From Prorocentrum cordatum (Eukaryota > Sar > Dinophyceae > Prorocentrales > Prorocentraceae): a stretch of 64,000 nt of DNA. A program made the translations under genes and the position numbers. The notes beneath the pieces were generated by a model. That model made no database searches. It saw only the letters and a program-made list of their open reading frames with translations, and was not told the DNA's origin. The stretch covers positions 115,001-179,000 of the forward strand of contig CAUYUJ010016708.1 of assembly GCA_963575745.1 (NCBI GenBank). Direction: 5' to 3'. Positions 10,260 through 20,906 of the stretch are shown here, in pieces (position 1 is the stretch's first letter; each line of letters begins with the position of its first letter).

Positions 10260-11490
10260 GAAAGCTCCCTCACCCTTGGGTCTGGCGGAGGGATTCCTTC
10301 CTCGGCGAAGGCCTGAGGGAAGTGCTGACACTGAACGGCCCTCATGGCTTCATCCTGGGATGAAGGAGGAGGGGCATCTCTGGCAGGATGCTGAAAAAAG
10401 GCCTGTCTCACGCAAGAGCTCATAGCCGGGGGGGGTGTCCGCTAGCTCCGACCTAACCCTGGCCAGCATAACAACTCCGACGATGGCAGTCCTCTTCTTC
10501 GCACGCCGGGCCATCCCACAACCCATGGAGCACCGCGTCTCCGTGCTGGACGCGCAGCGGGCGCAAATCTTCATTGAGATGCCCGTTTCGAGACGGCCTT
10601 GCCAAGAGACCGTATCACCAGACAAAAAAAGGACTGCCCCTCTCTGCTTTTTCCGACAGCTTTTTGGAGGCGACGGCCCGAAGGGGAACAACGCAGCAAC
10701 ATCAAAACGAAGTCTGTGGCCATCACTGCACTTGGACCCTACTTCAATCTCATGCCAACTCAAAACCGCAGCCTTCAAGAAGCGCTTCACGAGGGCAGGG
10801 GAAGTGATGAAGAGGGGAATGCTCTTGCCGCCCTCGTCGGCCATCGTGGAGGGGTCGGCCACGTTCCCATTGATTCTCTGCAGCGACAAATGCATGCCCC
10901 CCGCATGGCCTCGGACCGATCTCCAAGACATAGGGGGGGAGTGCCGCGTCGCATTCCAAGCCTGACGAATCTGCTCCCAAGAAAGGGCCCGCGGAGTCGC
11001 GCGGGACTGGAGCAGCCACAGTTCTTTGCCATATCTCGTGTCCGGGGCCAAGCTTCCCAAAAGTAGGGTCGTTTTCGGCGCGGATTAAAATCGAAAGGTT
11101 CCGACTTCCACTGGGTGGTTTCATAGTCGAGGCACGCGATCTTCTCGCTTTGGCCAGCTCCGCGCCCGCCCCCCCCCCGTGGACCCCCGAGCCGCGCTGC
11201 AGACCCGCCAAAGGACCCCCCAAAAAAAAAATAATCAAAAAAACCTTAGCCGCTCAACTGCCAAGGACTGGCCGTTGCTTCGCAAGACGTCGAATCCTGC
11301 GGACAGCCGCTGGGGGCCTAGCTTTCGCCGTAGCTGCGCGGCCGCGAACCCTGCGGGGCAAGCCAGCAATCGCATGGATGTCCAGGTTAACCGTGGTTTT
11401 TCTCCGAGGCCCCACGAGGGGCCCAAACTCGCCCTGGAGACGGGAAGAGACCACCCTGGAAGACGAAACGACCACAACCATAGCCATAGA
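10260..11490 (-). pseudogene. LINE ORF2 region between RT and RNase H
   Basis: Minus-strand frames hold fragments of the thumb/connection region. One segment includes ISMKICARCASSTETRCSMG, resembling the CxRC...H cysteine block that precedes RNase H in these elements. Frames switch near 11,060, 11,240 and 11,470. No independent gene is seen. Confidence 0.45.
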
Positions 11491-11493
11491 GAT

Positions 11494-12426
11494 CTAAGCC
11501 TGCATCAGATCAGCGATGGCAACTCGCAAAGCTTCACCAGACTGCGCCAATCTAGAGATGATGTGGCTGATGGTGCCTTCGCAATTTAGACCCGAGTCAT
11601 TGATATAAGTGTCCAAAGTCGCGCCATGCCCAAGAGGCACCGAGTCGAACGATTCGATCCCGAAAACTTTGATCATAGTGGTCGCCATCGAGTAACCAGC
11701 CACAACACCATACTCAGCGTAGAGCGCAGGGGCGACCACTCCGCACAGGACCATGAACCTGGCCGAGCGGCAAGCACAAAGGCAAACTCCCGATAGCACT
11801 AAATGTAAATTAAGCTTGCGGCAGCGCTGCTCGAGCAGCACCAAAAGGATCTGCTCGTAGTTGTTCAGCATGTCCCAGTACGAGCCGCCAGAATGCAACT
11901 TAGAGACCGTGCGGGTCTCCGCTTTGAGGGCCTGACGCCAAACGGCGCCCGTGGCACTCCGAAATTTTCCCGCGGCCCAGTAGGGCCGATCGTGCTCGAT
12001 CACCCAGGCCTAAGCCCAGGGTCTCCGACGCCGCCCCCAGAGGCGGTCGGGGCTAGAGAAAGCCCCGGTCGGGCGAAAACCAAGGACAGTTTTACGGATC
12101 ATGGCCACGATAAACGCACGGAGCTGCTTGGGCAACAAAGCCGCCGACTCAACCGCAAGAAGCTATTGCGCCAGGCTTTCGAGCGGGGCGCCAGAAAGAA
12201 ACTGGCAGTGGCACGCGTGGAAGCCGTCCAGCCCAACAGCAGATCTCCTGGAAAACGAACGAGAGATCTCCCGAATGCCGTCGGGGGAAACTAGGGGGGG
12301 TGGCTCAGAGCGGGCGCGTCTAAGGCGCCCAGGATACTCCTGGGCCCTCCAGAGGGCCCCAAACTTATGTCTTTCCGAACGGAGAAGCTCCTGCGGATCA
12401 AACACCAGGAACCCGAATCTGCTCAA
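11494..12426 (-). pseudogene. LINE reverse transcriptase domain (decayed)
   Basis: Reverse transcriptase copies the element's RNA at the nicked target. The N-terminal part (about 12,426-12,163) contains SPDGIREISRSFSRRSAVGL followed by DGFHACHCQFLS, the typical opening of a LINE RT. After a frame change, 12,003-11,494 contains DRPYWAAGKFRSATGAVWRQ, LHLVLSGVCLCA, GVVAGYSMATTMIKVF and the catalytic loop TYINDSGL. The loop is normally Y-x-D-D, so the first catalytic Asp has become Asn. Together with the stop between the two parts this argues for an inactive copy. Confidence 0.8.
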
Positions 12427-12439
12427 GGTGCCGGTGGGG

Positions 12440-13090
12440 CGCGGGGCCGCGGGGCCCCTTTAGAAATCTGATGGGCGCGACGGGCCCCTTGATCGATGCC
12501 GCCCAGGAGCCAGGCAGGCCAGTCCTTGCGAACTTGCCCAGGGAAGGCTTTCACACACTTCTCAAGGTCGTCCTGGATCTTCTGGATCGGGCCAGCGAGG
12601 CCACTATCTTAGGATCCTGGGGGGTCTGTCAACCAGGCTCGCAGCGACATGGCCGCCTCTGTGTAGAGCGCCGCAAAGTCACCTTGGTGAGAGGCAACTG
12701 CAGGCGGCGGGTCGCACAGGGCACTGACAGCGGAAGTCAGCGCGGCAGAGTGGCCCTCGCAGAGACTGAGAAAAACTTGAAAGCTAGAGTTCGACCATCT
12801 CATGCAATGCAGTACTGAAAAGCGAGGCGCTCCTCGATCACGCCCCAAGGCGGGGCGCCATCAAAGCGAAACTCCTTTCCCACGCGCTCCATAGAACGGT
12901 AGGGCGACGCCCGTAACATTGCACAACTCTTTCTCAGAAGTGATCGCTCACTGCTTGTGGGCTACAGAAAGAACGTCGTCTAAAACATCGAACTCCCACC
13001 GCTGGACTCCCACCAGGGCCTTATCCACCGGGGTCTTACACCGCGCGCACGACGGAGGCTCAGGCACGGGACCGACCGGGGCGCTCATCA
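12440..13090 (-). pseudogene. LINE ORF2 linker between endonuclease and RT
   Basis: Minus-strand fragments such as VFLSLCEGHSAALTSAVSAL and SCARCKTPVDKALVGVQRWE fit the variable helical linker of LINE ORF2. Several stops. Assigned by position more than by conserved residues. Confidence 0.5.
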
Positions 13091-13099
13091 CGATCGGGG

Positions 13100-13835
13100 G
13101 GGCTTTCGGAATGGCATGCCGCATAGAGCTGAGCCAGGCCCGCAAAAACAACGAACAGGGAGCTGCAGCGCGAACGAGGGCGACCGGGAGTCCACGGACA
13201 CAGACTGCACAGCCTTCGCGAGGCCGCCCGAAATCACAATGTAGTCGGAGCGCTTCGGGCCGCCCGCGCCGAAACATGTTGGGGGGCCTTTCTCAGCCAG
13301 CTGCGCGCGCAAGTTAAGGGCGAACTCGCGCTCGCGCAGGGCTTCAGCGCAGGGCTTCAGGCCCCAGGTTAAAGTCGCCGCCCAGCGCGACTGGCAATCC
13401 GCGCGCCGACAGAGACGCTCCCACGCGGCCCAGAATCTCAAAGTTGGAGTCGCCCAACCCCATTGAGTCTCCGAGGTAGAAGAAGGAGAGGATAATGGAC
13501 TGACCCCCAGGAGGGTGAACAATGCCAGCATTCGCCCTGTGGGCGAAAATACTTACTCCGTCAGGAGGGGCACGCAGGCCTAACCAGGATCTGGCCAAGA
13601 TAGCCACCCCGCATGGTGGGCCCCCACCAGGCCCACGGGCCCCGGGGATCCAGAGAGACTTCCAGCCATTGTTGTAGCACCACTGAGACGTTAGGTCCAG
13701 AGGGCCCCCTTCTTGGAGCATGCGCTCCTGGGCGAGCACAACATGAGTCGAACGCTGAGGCAGTCATTCCTTCGCTGACGACCAAGCGTTACGGCTGATC
13801 GCCCCAACCTCCAAGGACAAGTGATCCAGGGGGGG
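13100..13835 (-). pseudogene. LINE apurinic-type endonuclease (EEP fold), frameshifted
   Basis: This nuclease nicks the target DNA for target-primed reverse transcription. Minus-strand blocks in order: SRNAWSSAKE; VVLAQERMLQEG (position of the catalytic Glu); GGPPCGVAILARSWLGL; SIILSFFYLGDSMG; PVALGGDFNLGPEALR (the G-D-F-N catalytic motif); and, after a frame change near 13,340, RSDYIVISGGLAKAV. The order and motifs are those of the exonuclease-endonuclease-phosphatase family. Two or more frame breaks make it a pseudogene. Confidence 0.8.
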
Positions 13836-14222
13836 GGGGGCTTCGGGCGTGGCGGCGACAGAATTGGAAGGGCGCCCCGCCCCAGGCAGCGGGGGCAGAA
13901 GGCCTGGGGACGCAGCGTGCGCCGGGAGACTGCACGGGCATCGGCGGTCGCGCAGACTGCTGCATCGACCCTGCAACGCACGAGGGGCCCCCAGCGCCTT
14001 GACACTGTCATGGGATACTGCAACGGGCTACAGGTGGGGATGAAAAGTTTGGCGCTCGGGCGGCCTCTAAGACCCCGTTGCCACGAAGCCACGGGGTGCC
14101 CGACAAGCCACCCGAAATGCCCCTGGACCAAAGGACCATACAAGAAATCGAGCTGGACAAACGCTGTGAAGCTGACGACCCCCCCCCCCAAGACGTAACC
14201 ACAGGACACGCACCGCCGCGCA

Positions 14223-14590
14223 TTGTGTGTGTGTGTGAGTGTGAGTGTGCGTGTGAGTGTGAGAGAGTGTTTGTGTGTGTGTTTGTGTGTGTGTTTGTGT
14301 GTTTTTGCGTGTGTTAATGTGTGTGGTGTGTGGTGTGTGGTGTGTGGTGTGTGGTGTGTGTTGTGTGTGTTGTGTGTGTGTTGTGTTGTGTTGTGTTGTG
14401 TTGTGTTGCGTTGCGTTGCGTTGCGTTGCGTTGCGTTGCGTTGCGTTGTGTTGTGTTGTGTTGTGTTGTGTTGTGTTGTGTTGTGTTGTGTTGTGTTGTG
14501 TTGTGTTGTGTTGTGTTGTGTTGTGTTGTGGTGTGTTGTGGTGTGGTGTGTTGTGTGTGTAAGTGTGTGTGTGTGTGCGTGTGTGTGTGT
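14223..14590. repeat. (GTGTT)n / (GT)n microsatellite inside the LINE
   Basis: GTGT runs, then GTGTTGTGTT with a central block of GCGTT repeats, then GTGTT and GT again. It separates the ORF1-like region from the endonuclease and is read as His-Thr or Cys-Val strings in meaningless frames. Confidence 0.95.
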
Positions 14591-14599
14591 GGGGGGGAG

Positions 14600-15810
14600 G
14601 GGTCGCTTGCTCAGAGACATTGGCAGCCTCCGCGCGGACACGTGCGAGCATGTCGTCCGGGTTGCCGCCGCTGTCACCCTCGTGGGCCGCGGCGGACTCG
14701 GCGGCCTCGCGCTCAGTAGAGGAAGCAGCGCCTGCCGCAGCGGCTGGAACAGCTTCAGCGACATCAGGAGCACCAGCAACAACCAACGGACCGACAGCAG
14801 CTTCACCCACTTCCGTCCTCCTGCGTTTGGCCTCCAAACGAGCTTGGAACATGGAGCGCGCTGCCTTTGCCTCACGAGCATTGGGGGCAGCTTTGGCGAA
14901 CGAGTCCTTGGCCAGGTCGGCGAGGAACGAAACCAGGGTGTCACGCCTTTTGTCGATCTCCTCGCGGGTCCCTTCGTCGAGCTCGCCATCGCCCGTCGAA
15001 AATAAAGAGCCGATGTCCACGCTGATGCCTTCGATCTTGCCGCCGAGCAGATCCTCGAGCTTGATCGCGGGCTGAGCAGCGGGCGCACTGGGTTCGGCAC
15101 GAGCAGCAGACACCTTCATAGCCAACTCATCGTAGCTCTTGTCCAGCTGCTCCAGCTCGAGGGACATAGACTTGACCAGACTGCGCTGCGATTCCAACTG
15201 AAGCCCCAGGGACTTGACACGAGTGATATCCTTCTCCATACGGCGCCCGTGCTTGACCCTGTCCCGTTGTACTCGCGCCGATTGCTCTTCCAGACCAACT
15301 TTTGGAGTTTGCTGAGGACGGCAACCAGCGAGTTGGGCACGGCCACGCCCAGCAGTCTCCGTCTTGCCCAGCTTCTCCGACAGCGCAATGAACGACTCGA
15401 GCTTGGTATTCGAGAGGGCGGAGAACTGGCTGCCATTCAGCTGGGGACCACTGCCACCTTGGAGGCCCAGCGCACGAGCACCGTCACCAGGCTGAAAAAC
15501 AGCGAGCCCAGAGGAGCCTGCCCATGCAGAGCCTGACGGATTGGTCGAGGACTGGCTGCGCAGTGAGCCGCAACGCTTGCAGAAGTAGTACGAAGGTTTG
15601 TTCTTTCGGAATCCACATGTGCTGCAAACCCATTAGCCTCCACCTCCTTGTTGATGCTGCGCTCCAGCTGGACGAGGGGGCTGAGGGCCAGGCGACAGAG
15701 CAGGCCACTGATCACGAGGATGTGAACCACGAAAGTCGCCTGCAGCAACACATTTACCTGAACATTCGAGCGGGGGCTTCGACCATGCCGTATGCCACGG
15801 AAGCCAAAAC
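14600..15810 (-). pseudogene. LINE ORF1-like region with CxxC and coiled coil
   Basis: Minus strand, read from 15.8 kb down: VQLERSINKEVEANGF; YYFCKRCGSLRSQSS with a CxxC pair; QLNGSQFSALSNTKLESFIA; then a coiled-coil-like stretch starting MEKDITRVKSLGLQLESQ at 15,239 and an acidic/basic tail (REAKAARSMFQARLEAKRRR, with EAKRRR as a possible NLS). LINE ORF1 proteins bind their own RNA through such coiled-coil and zinc regions. It ends in the microsatellite at 14,590, and no stop-terminated ORF is preserved. Confidence 0.55.
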
Positions 15811-15829
15811 GCCTGAGCCACAACGGCTG

Positions 15830-16275
15830 GAGAAGGAGGAGGAGGAGGCGGATGAGGAGGAGGAGGGGGAGAGGAGGAGGGAGGGAGGAGAAGGAGGAGG
15901 AGGAGGAGGAGGAAGGAGGAGGGAGGGAGGAGGATGGGATGGAGGAGGGAGGAGGGAAGAGAGAGGAGGAGGAGGAGGAGGAGGCAGGAGGAGAAGAGGA
16001 GGAGGAGGAGGAGGATGAGGAGGGGGGGGGAGGAGGAGGAGGAGAAGGCGGAGGAGGAGGGAGGGGAGGGAGGAGGGAGGAGGGAAGAGGGAGGAGGGAA
16101 GAGGGAGGAGGGAAGAGGGAGGAGGGAAGAGTAGGAGGAGGAGGAGGAGGAAGAGGAGGAGGAGGAGGAGGAGGAGGAGGAGGAGGAGGAAGAGGAGGGG
16201 GAGGATGAGGATGAGGATGAGGATGAGGATGAGGAGGAGGAGGAGGAGAAGGAAAAGGAGGAGGAAAGAGAAGGA
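15830..16275. repeat. (GGA)n polypurine tract at the LINE 5' side
   Basis: About 445 bp of purines with GGAGGA, GAGGAAGAG and (GAGGAT)n units. It directly borders the start of LINE similarity. Confidence 0.95.
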
Positions 16276-16289
16276 GGCAATGATCCGCC

Positions 16290-16520
16290 ACAGTGCAGTT
16301 CGGGCGGCGAGGTGAGCGGCAGAGGGCGCAGCCCGCCGGATGATCTCGCCGTCCGGGCCCGTCGCCGTCGCCGTGGACTTCCGCTCGAGGGGCGCGCCCT
16401 TGCCGATGAGGCCCGGCTGCAGGGGCGTCGGGAGCGCGGCCGAGGGGTCCTCCTGGCGCAGGAGGCACCTACACGCCACCGCCGTGTCTGGCCAGACCCG
16501 TCCTTGGCCAGCGCATGGTG
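16290..16520 (-). CDS. Exon-like open stretch, minus strand, unidentified
   Basis: The minus strand is open and non-repetitive for about 75 codons, including LPTPLQPGLIGKGAPLERKS and GPDGEIIRRAAPSAAHLAAR, then enters the (TCC)n tract. Composition looks coding, but no domain is recognised and there is no clear start. It could be an exon of a host gene cut by the repeat. Confidence 0.3.
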
Positions 16521-16534
16521 TAATTACAGCGGGG

Positions 16535-16710
16535 GCCCGACCGCAAAGAAGCCAACCACGAGAAACCCCACCCTGAGACCCCAGGGCGTCCGCTGATTCT
16601 TGGTGTGGGCACGCCACGCTCTCCGCGTCGACACCGCCGAAACCCGAGAAACCCAGGGCACCCTGGAGGCGAGCAGGGCGCTTCTCGGCATGGGCCGCCA
16701 CTGTTTACGC
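16535..16710. repeat. Dispersed element family M, copy M3
   Basis: CCACGAGAAACCCCACCCTG to GGCATGGGCCGCCACTG. From 16,710 to 16,850 nothing is recognised. Confidence 0.6.
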
Positions 16711-16852
16711 CTCTCCTTGCCGAGGCAAGGAGGGCCTACACACCATCCACGGGGCCCAGGATGGCCCTCGCCGGCGGCGGCGGTGAAGAGCTGCCCTCTG
16801 CAGACTCCTTCGTCTTCTTGAGGGCTCTGGCCTGGGCCTTCGAGGGGGTGGG

Positions 16853-17023
16853 GACAGAAACGCCGCACGCGTCGGCTTCCGGCGCTCCGCGCGGACCTCT
16901 CGGATCGGCCTCTGGGCCCCCGCTTCCCTGGTGCTCGGAGCGCTCTCCAGGGGCGAAGCGCCAGTCCACGAAATCCGCGCGGAGCTCCGAACATCTAGGC
17001 TCATGAGATTGCTTCTCCTTCGA
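16853..17023. repeat. Foldback element family A, copy A5
   Basis: GGCGCTCCGCGCGGACCTCT is answered by GAAATCCGCGCGGAGCTCC. The core is diverged (GGTGCTCGGAGCGCTCTCC). The outer end TTGCTTCTCCTTCGAC is still recognisable. Confidence 0.7.
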
Positions 17024-17133
17024 CCTTCGGCAGGCCCGTTCCAGGCAGCTTGCCAGGCGGCGCCCTCCATCTGCCCTTGAGGGGCAACGATCGGGGGGAC
17101 TCGCTCCGCCGAGGAAGCGCCGACCCGGAAATC

Positions 17134-17325
17134 AGCGATACAGTCGGGGCGTTGACTTAAGGAACCCTGCATCAGGAACGAGGCCCCTTTTTTCCATGAG
17201 TTAAACTTCGATTTCCCATCGAAAACCTACGGAAAACAGAAGGCAAATTGTGAAACAATCAAGGAACACGGAGCCCCTCCCAAACGAGAAGGGTTCCTTC
17301 TTCGGCGCCCCGACTGTACATCGCT
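17134..17325. repeat. Foldback element family I, copy I1
   Basis: Arms CAGCGATACAGTCGGGGCG and CGCCCCGACTGTACATCGCTG, with inner AAGGAACCCT / AGGGTTCCTT. About 190 bp; second copy I2 at 27,973-28,157. Confidence 0.75.
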
Positions 17326-17475
17326 GACAGATCGGCCTTCGGCTCCCGATGGCGAATCTGCACGCTTCTGGGAGGGGTGGCCTTGGGGCCCGGATCGGCA
17401 GTGGATGGGCGCTTGGGGGTCGATAGGGCCCTCTCCTGCTGTACACGTCTGCTGTGGTTCTCGGGCCATAATCAA

Positions 17476-17636
17476 GGGGCACAAGGACACACAAATAAAT
17501 ACACACAAATAACATGATTCCCCATATTTTCCAATATTTTCTGGGCTTTTGTCTTCCCCCCCACTGCCTATAGTTTCCCATATTTTCTGGAAAATCGACG
17601 CTTAATTGTGTCTGTGTGTTCTTTCCCCTCCTGACA
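17476..17636. repeat. Family C element, copy C6
   Basis: ACACAAATAAATACACACAA through two TATTTTCTGG blocks to TTGTGTCTGTGTGTTCTTTC. CTCGGGCC occurs on both sides (about 17,459 and 17,640), a possible direct repeat. Confidence 0.7.
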
Positions 17637-17819
17637 TAACTCGGGCCTCTGGCGGCCGCTCGGGACGGTTTGGGCCACCCCTGGAACGCCCTCGGCGAGG
17701 CGCTGGACGGCACCCCCTTCGGCCAGAAAACCGCCGAGAAAGCCGACGAAGACGCAGAAAAAGCTCGAACCTCGAAACTTCTCCCCCTGAGCCTGTCCAC
17801 CCCTGCCCATCCTCCCCTG

Positions 17820-17978
17820 AATTGGCGGCGCGCACAGTGGAGTGGGGGGAGGGGGAAGGCATCTTAGAAGGAGGCTGCTTCTTAGAAGGCGCTGGCCCTG
17901 ATCTGTAGACACGGCCCGCGCCTTCTGAGAAGCAGGGGTGCTTCTAAGAAGCCTTCCCTCCTCCAAAATTAAACAATC
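17820..17978. repeat. Foldback element family P, copy P2
   Basis: GGCGGCGCGCACAG, GGAAGGCATCTTAGAAGG, then GAAGCAGGGGTGCTTCTAAG and AAGCCTTCCCTCC. Same plan as P1. Confidence 0.65.
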
Positions 17979-18079
17979 TGAACAATACTCTCCTCTCCCC
18001 CCTGGTGGCGTCCGGGAAATGGCCGGCCCCACTCCGCGTCCCAATTTTTTACACACAGGAATTCTGGGAAACGGGTTTT

Positions 18080-19060
18080 CGCATGTTTTTTTTGTCGGAA
18101 TGCTGCTCTCGCTGTAGCGCTGGCTTCATTTTCGGACTACCGCTCGTTCTGAATCGTGCTCCCACTGCAGCGTTGGCCTCACTTCCGCGCTTCCTTCCAT
18201 TCGATCCGAATCGTGCTCCCGCCGCAGCGCTGAGGTCATTATTTCCAGCGCCATGCCACGGCATGGTTTTCGATCCTTCCAAATAAGCCCTTAAATCTAG
18301 AAAGTGCCCCCCCCCCCCCGAAAAAAAACATCGGAAGTGATTACACATCATTTTGGGGCGTCGCCACGCCATGCTATGTCAGGCTACGCGTCCTCAGTTC
18401 CGCGCTTCCGCGCTTGTTTTTTTCACAAAGCTGCTCTCGCTGAAGCGCTGGCCTCATTTCCGAGCTTCCGCTCGTTCCGAATCGTGCTCCCGCCGCAGCG
18501 CTTAGGTCATTATTTCCGCGCTTCCGTTCGTTCCGAATCGTGCTCCCGCCGCAGCGCAAGCGTCATTATTTCCAGCGCCATGCCACGGCATGGTTTTCGG
18601 TCCTCCCAAGTGGCCCGCAAATCTAAAAAACGGAAATGATAACACATTCCGTGCCGATTCGTTGATTTTTGCGCCGCGAAAGCCACGCCATGCTATGTCA
18701 GGCGACGCGTCTTCAGTTCCGCGCTTCCGCGCTTGGGTTTTTTTCACAATGCTGCTCTCGTTGAAGCGCTGGCCTCATTTTCGGGCTACCGCGCGTTCCG
18801 AATCGTGCTCCCCCTGCAGCGCTGGCCTCATTTCCGCGCTTCCGTTCGTTCCGAATCGTGCTCCCGCCGCAGCGCTGGCGTCATTATTTCCAGTGCCATG
18901 CCACGGCATGGTTTTCGGTCCTTCCAAATAGGCCCGCAAAAATGGCCTCCCAACGATCAGCGGAAGTGGTTACACATTCGGTGTCGAGTCTTCGATTTAT
19001 TGGGCCGCAGAAGCCTCCCCTCTCATTTGGGGGGCGTCGCCACGCCATGCTATGTCATAC
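18080..19060. repeat. Tandem repeat, about three units of 320-355 bp
   Basis: Each unit contains TTCCGAATCGTGCTCCCGCC, the palindrome CCATGCCACGGCATGG, and (in two units) CATGCTATGTCAGG. Sub-repeats of about 55 bp occur inside. No gene; the short frames are repeats of repeats. Confidence 0.8.
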
Positions 19061-19377
19061 TACGCGGAAAATCTTCAACACCATGCTATGCCATGCACTG
19101 CTACGCCATGCTACGACATCCGATTGTGCGAACAGGGAGGAGATCTGCGCCATGGTAAAGGATGGGAGGGAGGAGTGCGACGTCAGATATGACGCGAGCG
19201 CACCTAGCTTGCCTCAGTTTCCCCCCCTTCTGCGCGCGGCTGACCAACGTTGCCCTTTGCTTTCCCAGACGTCCAGCGCTCAAACTTGCTCGATGCCTGG
19301 ACCCTCGGAGCCTGGACAATTTCCCTACGGTCGGTCTCTCGTGTCTTTCGAAGGGCTCGGGACCCAGCGAGGGCCCC

Positions 19378-19533
19378 CAGAGGGCGAACATCGCCTCGCC
19401 ATCGCTCGAACGTCCATTCCCTGTGTTTTTTTGGTTCCGTGCGTGGTTTCTTCGCCAAATGATCAAGGATGCTCCTCGATGGTCCTCACCGACGGAAAAA
19501 TGCACACGTCCGAGCGATGCCAAGTCGCCCCAA
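19378..19533. repeat. Foldback element family L, copy L2
   Basis: CATCGCTCGAACGTCCATTC to CACGTCCGAGCGATGCCAAG, sharing the central CCAAATGATCAAGGATGCTC with L1. Between 19,060 and 19,378, and 19,533 and 19,915, nothing is recognised. Confidence 0.65.
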
Positions 19534-19914
19534 CCTGGCCGCCCCATCTTTCTCGCACCCTGCGCCTGCGGCCACGACGGCGCCTGCGCTGAGCAGGGAC
19601 CGACCGTCCCAGCATGCCTACAGGCCTACCGCGACATGCCCTCAGAACTTGGAACCCCAAAGTGTTCTCAGCACCAAGACCAGGTTCTTAGACACACAAG
19701 CCCGAGGTGTTCAAGCACGACCGTCTCGGCCAGAGACGTTCCAAGACCACCTCTTGCAAACCACCAGGCGGTTCTCAGACCATCCTTTGGCGGGCCTTTC
19801 ATAGGCAAGCCGGGAGGCTGCGGCACTGCTCGAGCCTGCGGCCACGACTGCGCCTGCGCCTTCGGCCACGACTGCTGCAGCACCGGCACCGGCGCCCGCG
19901 CCTTCCGGGGGCGG

Positions 19915-20095
19915 CCAAGAGGGGGGCGTCCAGGAGGGGGGGCGCAAACCATGGCCGGCGGCATCTGCGCGGCCCTTGCGGGGGGCCAGGGCCGCCATGA
20001 ACTCAGACGAGGCGCCATGCACTCTGGGGAAATCTCCGGGCCCACGCCATGATATCCCCCCCCCTCGTCATCACCCCCCTCTTGTCGGGGAGACG
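19915..20095. repeat. Dispersed element family H, copy H1
   Basis: Shares CATGATATCCCCCCCC and the GGGGAAATCTC region, with an imperfect internal inversion, with H2 (49,822-50,000) and H3 (53,540-53,730). Confidence 0.6.
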
Positions 20096-20320
20096 TAAGA
20101 CTCGGGTACGGGGGACGCGGGTTGGCCTGACGGGGTCGATCATAAAAATGACGAGACACCATCTGAAATTTGACGCGAGCTCCCACTGCAAACATCCCAC
20201 GAAAACTGGACCGTCAAAATCCAGGACGCGCTCGTCAAAAAAACGTCGGCAAACCCGAGTTCCGGCTTACCGAGTCTTGCGTTCCCCCGATCTTGGCCGC
20301 CCCCGACCTTCGGCCTGCCC

Positions 20321-20489
20321 CGACTCAGGAGGAAAAGAAGTACACAGACACAATTAATTCTCGATCCCCCAGAAAATATAGGAAACTATGGGAAGTGGGG
20401 GGGAAGCCGGAGACCCAGAACATAGGGGAAAAATCGGGAATCTATTTTGTTTTTCTGTGTATTTATTTGTGTGTCCTGGGGCCCCTTCA
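20321..20489 (-). repeat. Family C element, copy C7 (reverse), with 18-bp direct repeats
   Basis: Inverted relative to the other copies: GGAGGAAAAGAAGTACACAG to TTTATTTGTGTGTCCTGGGG. The perfect 18-bp repeat CCGACCTTCGGCCTGCCC lies on both sides (20,303-20,320 and 20,490-20,507). On the minus strand this sequence contains AAG|GTC, so removal from the first GT to the second AG would give a canonical GT-AG intron. Confidence 0.8.
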
Positions 20490-20547
20490 CCGACCTTCGG
20501 CCTGCCCATGGGGCCCACCGGCGCAGGCCCGGGAGCCTAGGGAGCCC

Positions 20548-20692
20548 ACAAAGGACGTACGCGCCCAGCTATGTACATGAACACGGCCCCTTGACCCGCG
20601 AGACCTGCCGCGCGATACGAACATTCGCGCAATGCGCACTCTCGAAACCAGCGTGGATTCATGTACATGTACGTCCTTCTTTCGCTCCTGAA
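20548..20692. repeat. Foldback element family R, copy R2
   Basis: CACAAAGGACGTACGCGCCC to TGTACATGTACGTCCTTCTT. It separates two copies of the same exon-like sequence (20,490-20,534 and 20,715-20,760). Confidence 0.7.
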
Positions 20693-20693
20693 T

Positions 20694-20906
20694 TCCCCCG
20701 ATCTTGGCCGCCCCCCGACCTTCGGCCTGCCCATGGGGCCCACCGGAGCAGGCCCGGGCGCGCCGGGCTCGTCGCCGCCGGCGTTGAGCCAGCCCTCGGC
20801 GGGCACCTCCGCCGCGCACTGGCCGCAGAAGCCCGCGGCCCGCTGCACCGGGGAGGCGCAGGCGTGGCAGAAGAACTGCGAGGCGGCCAGCGGGTCCACC
20901 ACCTGA
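20694..20906 (-). CDS. Zinc-ribbon-like exon, minus strand
   Basis: On the minus strand the segment just downstream of B3 reads VVDPLAASQFFCHACASPVQ, then RAAGFCGQCAAEVPAEGW and GAPGPAPVGPMGRPK. The C-x2-C ... C-x2-C spacing is that of a small zinc ribbon, which usually mediates nucleic-acid or protein contacts. It begins after ...AATCAG, a plausible 3' splice site supplied by the 4-bp target duplication of B3. Its 3' part is repeated at 20,490-20,534 and 20,283-20,320, each repeat separated by a foldback element (R2, C7). No start or stop is seen, so it is an internal exon. The protein is not identified. Confidence 0.5.

Larger units (their letters stand above)
9370..15810 (-). mobile_element. 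Decayed LINE (non-LTR retrotransposon), minus strand
   Basis: On the minus strand the window carries, in the proper order, an ORF1-like region (15.8-14.6 kb), an exonuclease-endonuclease-phosphatase type endonuclease (13.83-13.1 kb), a reverse transcriptase (12.43-11.49 kb), an RNase H (10.24-9.75 kb) and a terminal CxxC region (9.50-9.37 kb). Each domain is recognisable, but reading frames change many times and stops are frequent, so this copy is not coding-competent as it stands. Both outer edges abut (GGA)n tracts (9,150-9,360 and 15,830-16,275). A GTGTT-type microsatellite has expanded inside it at 14,223-14,590. Stretches between the domains are degenerate LINE sequence; no other gene is seen there. 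Confidence 0.85.

Noticed and set aside
14067-14600. Cys/Val- and His/Thr-rich frames near the GTGTT repeat
   Set aside because: Microsatellite translation inside the LINE.
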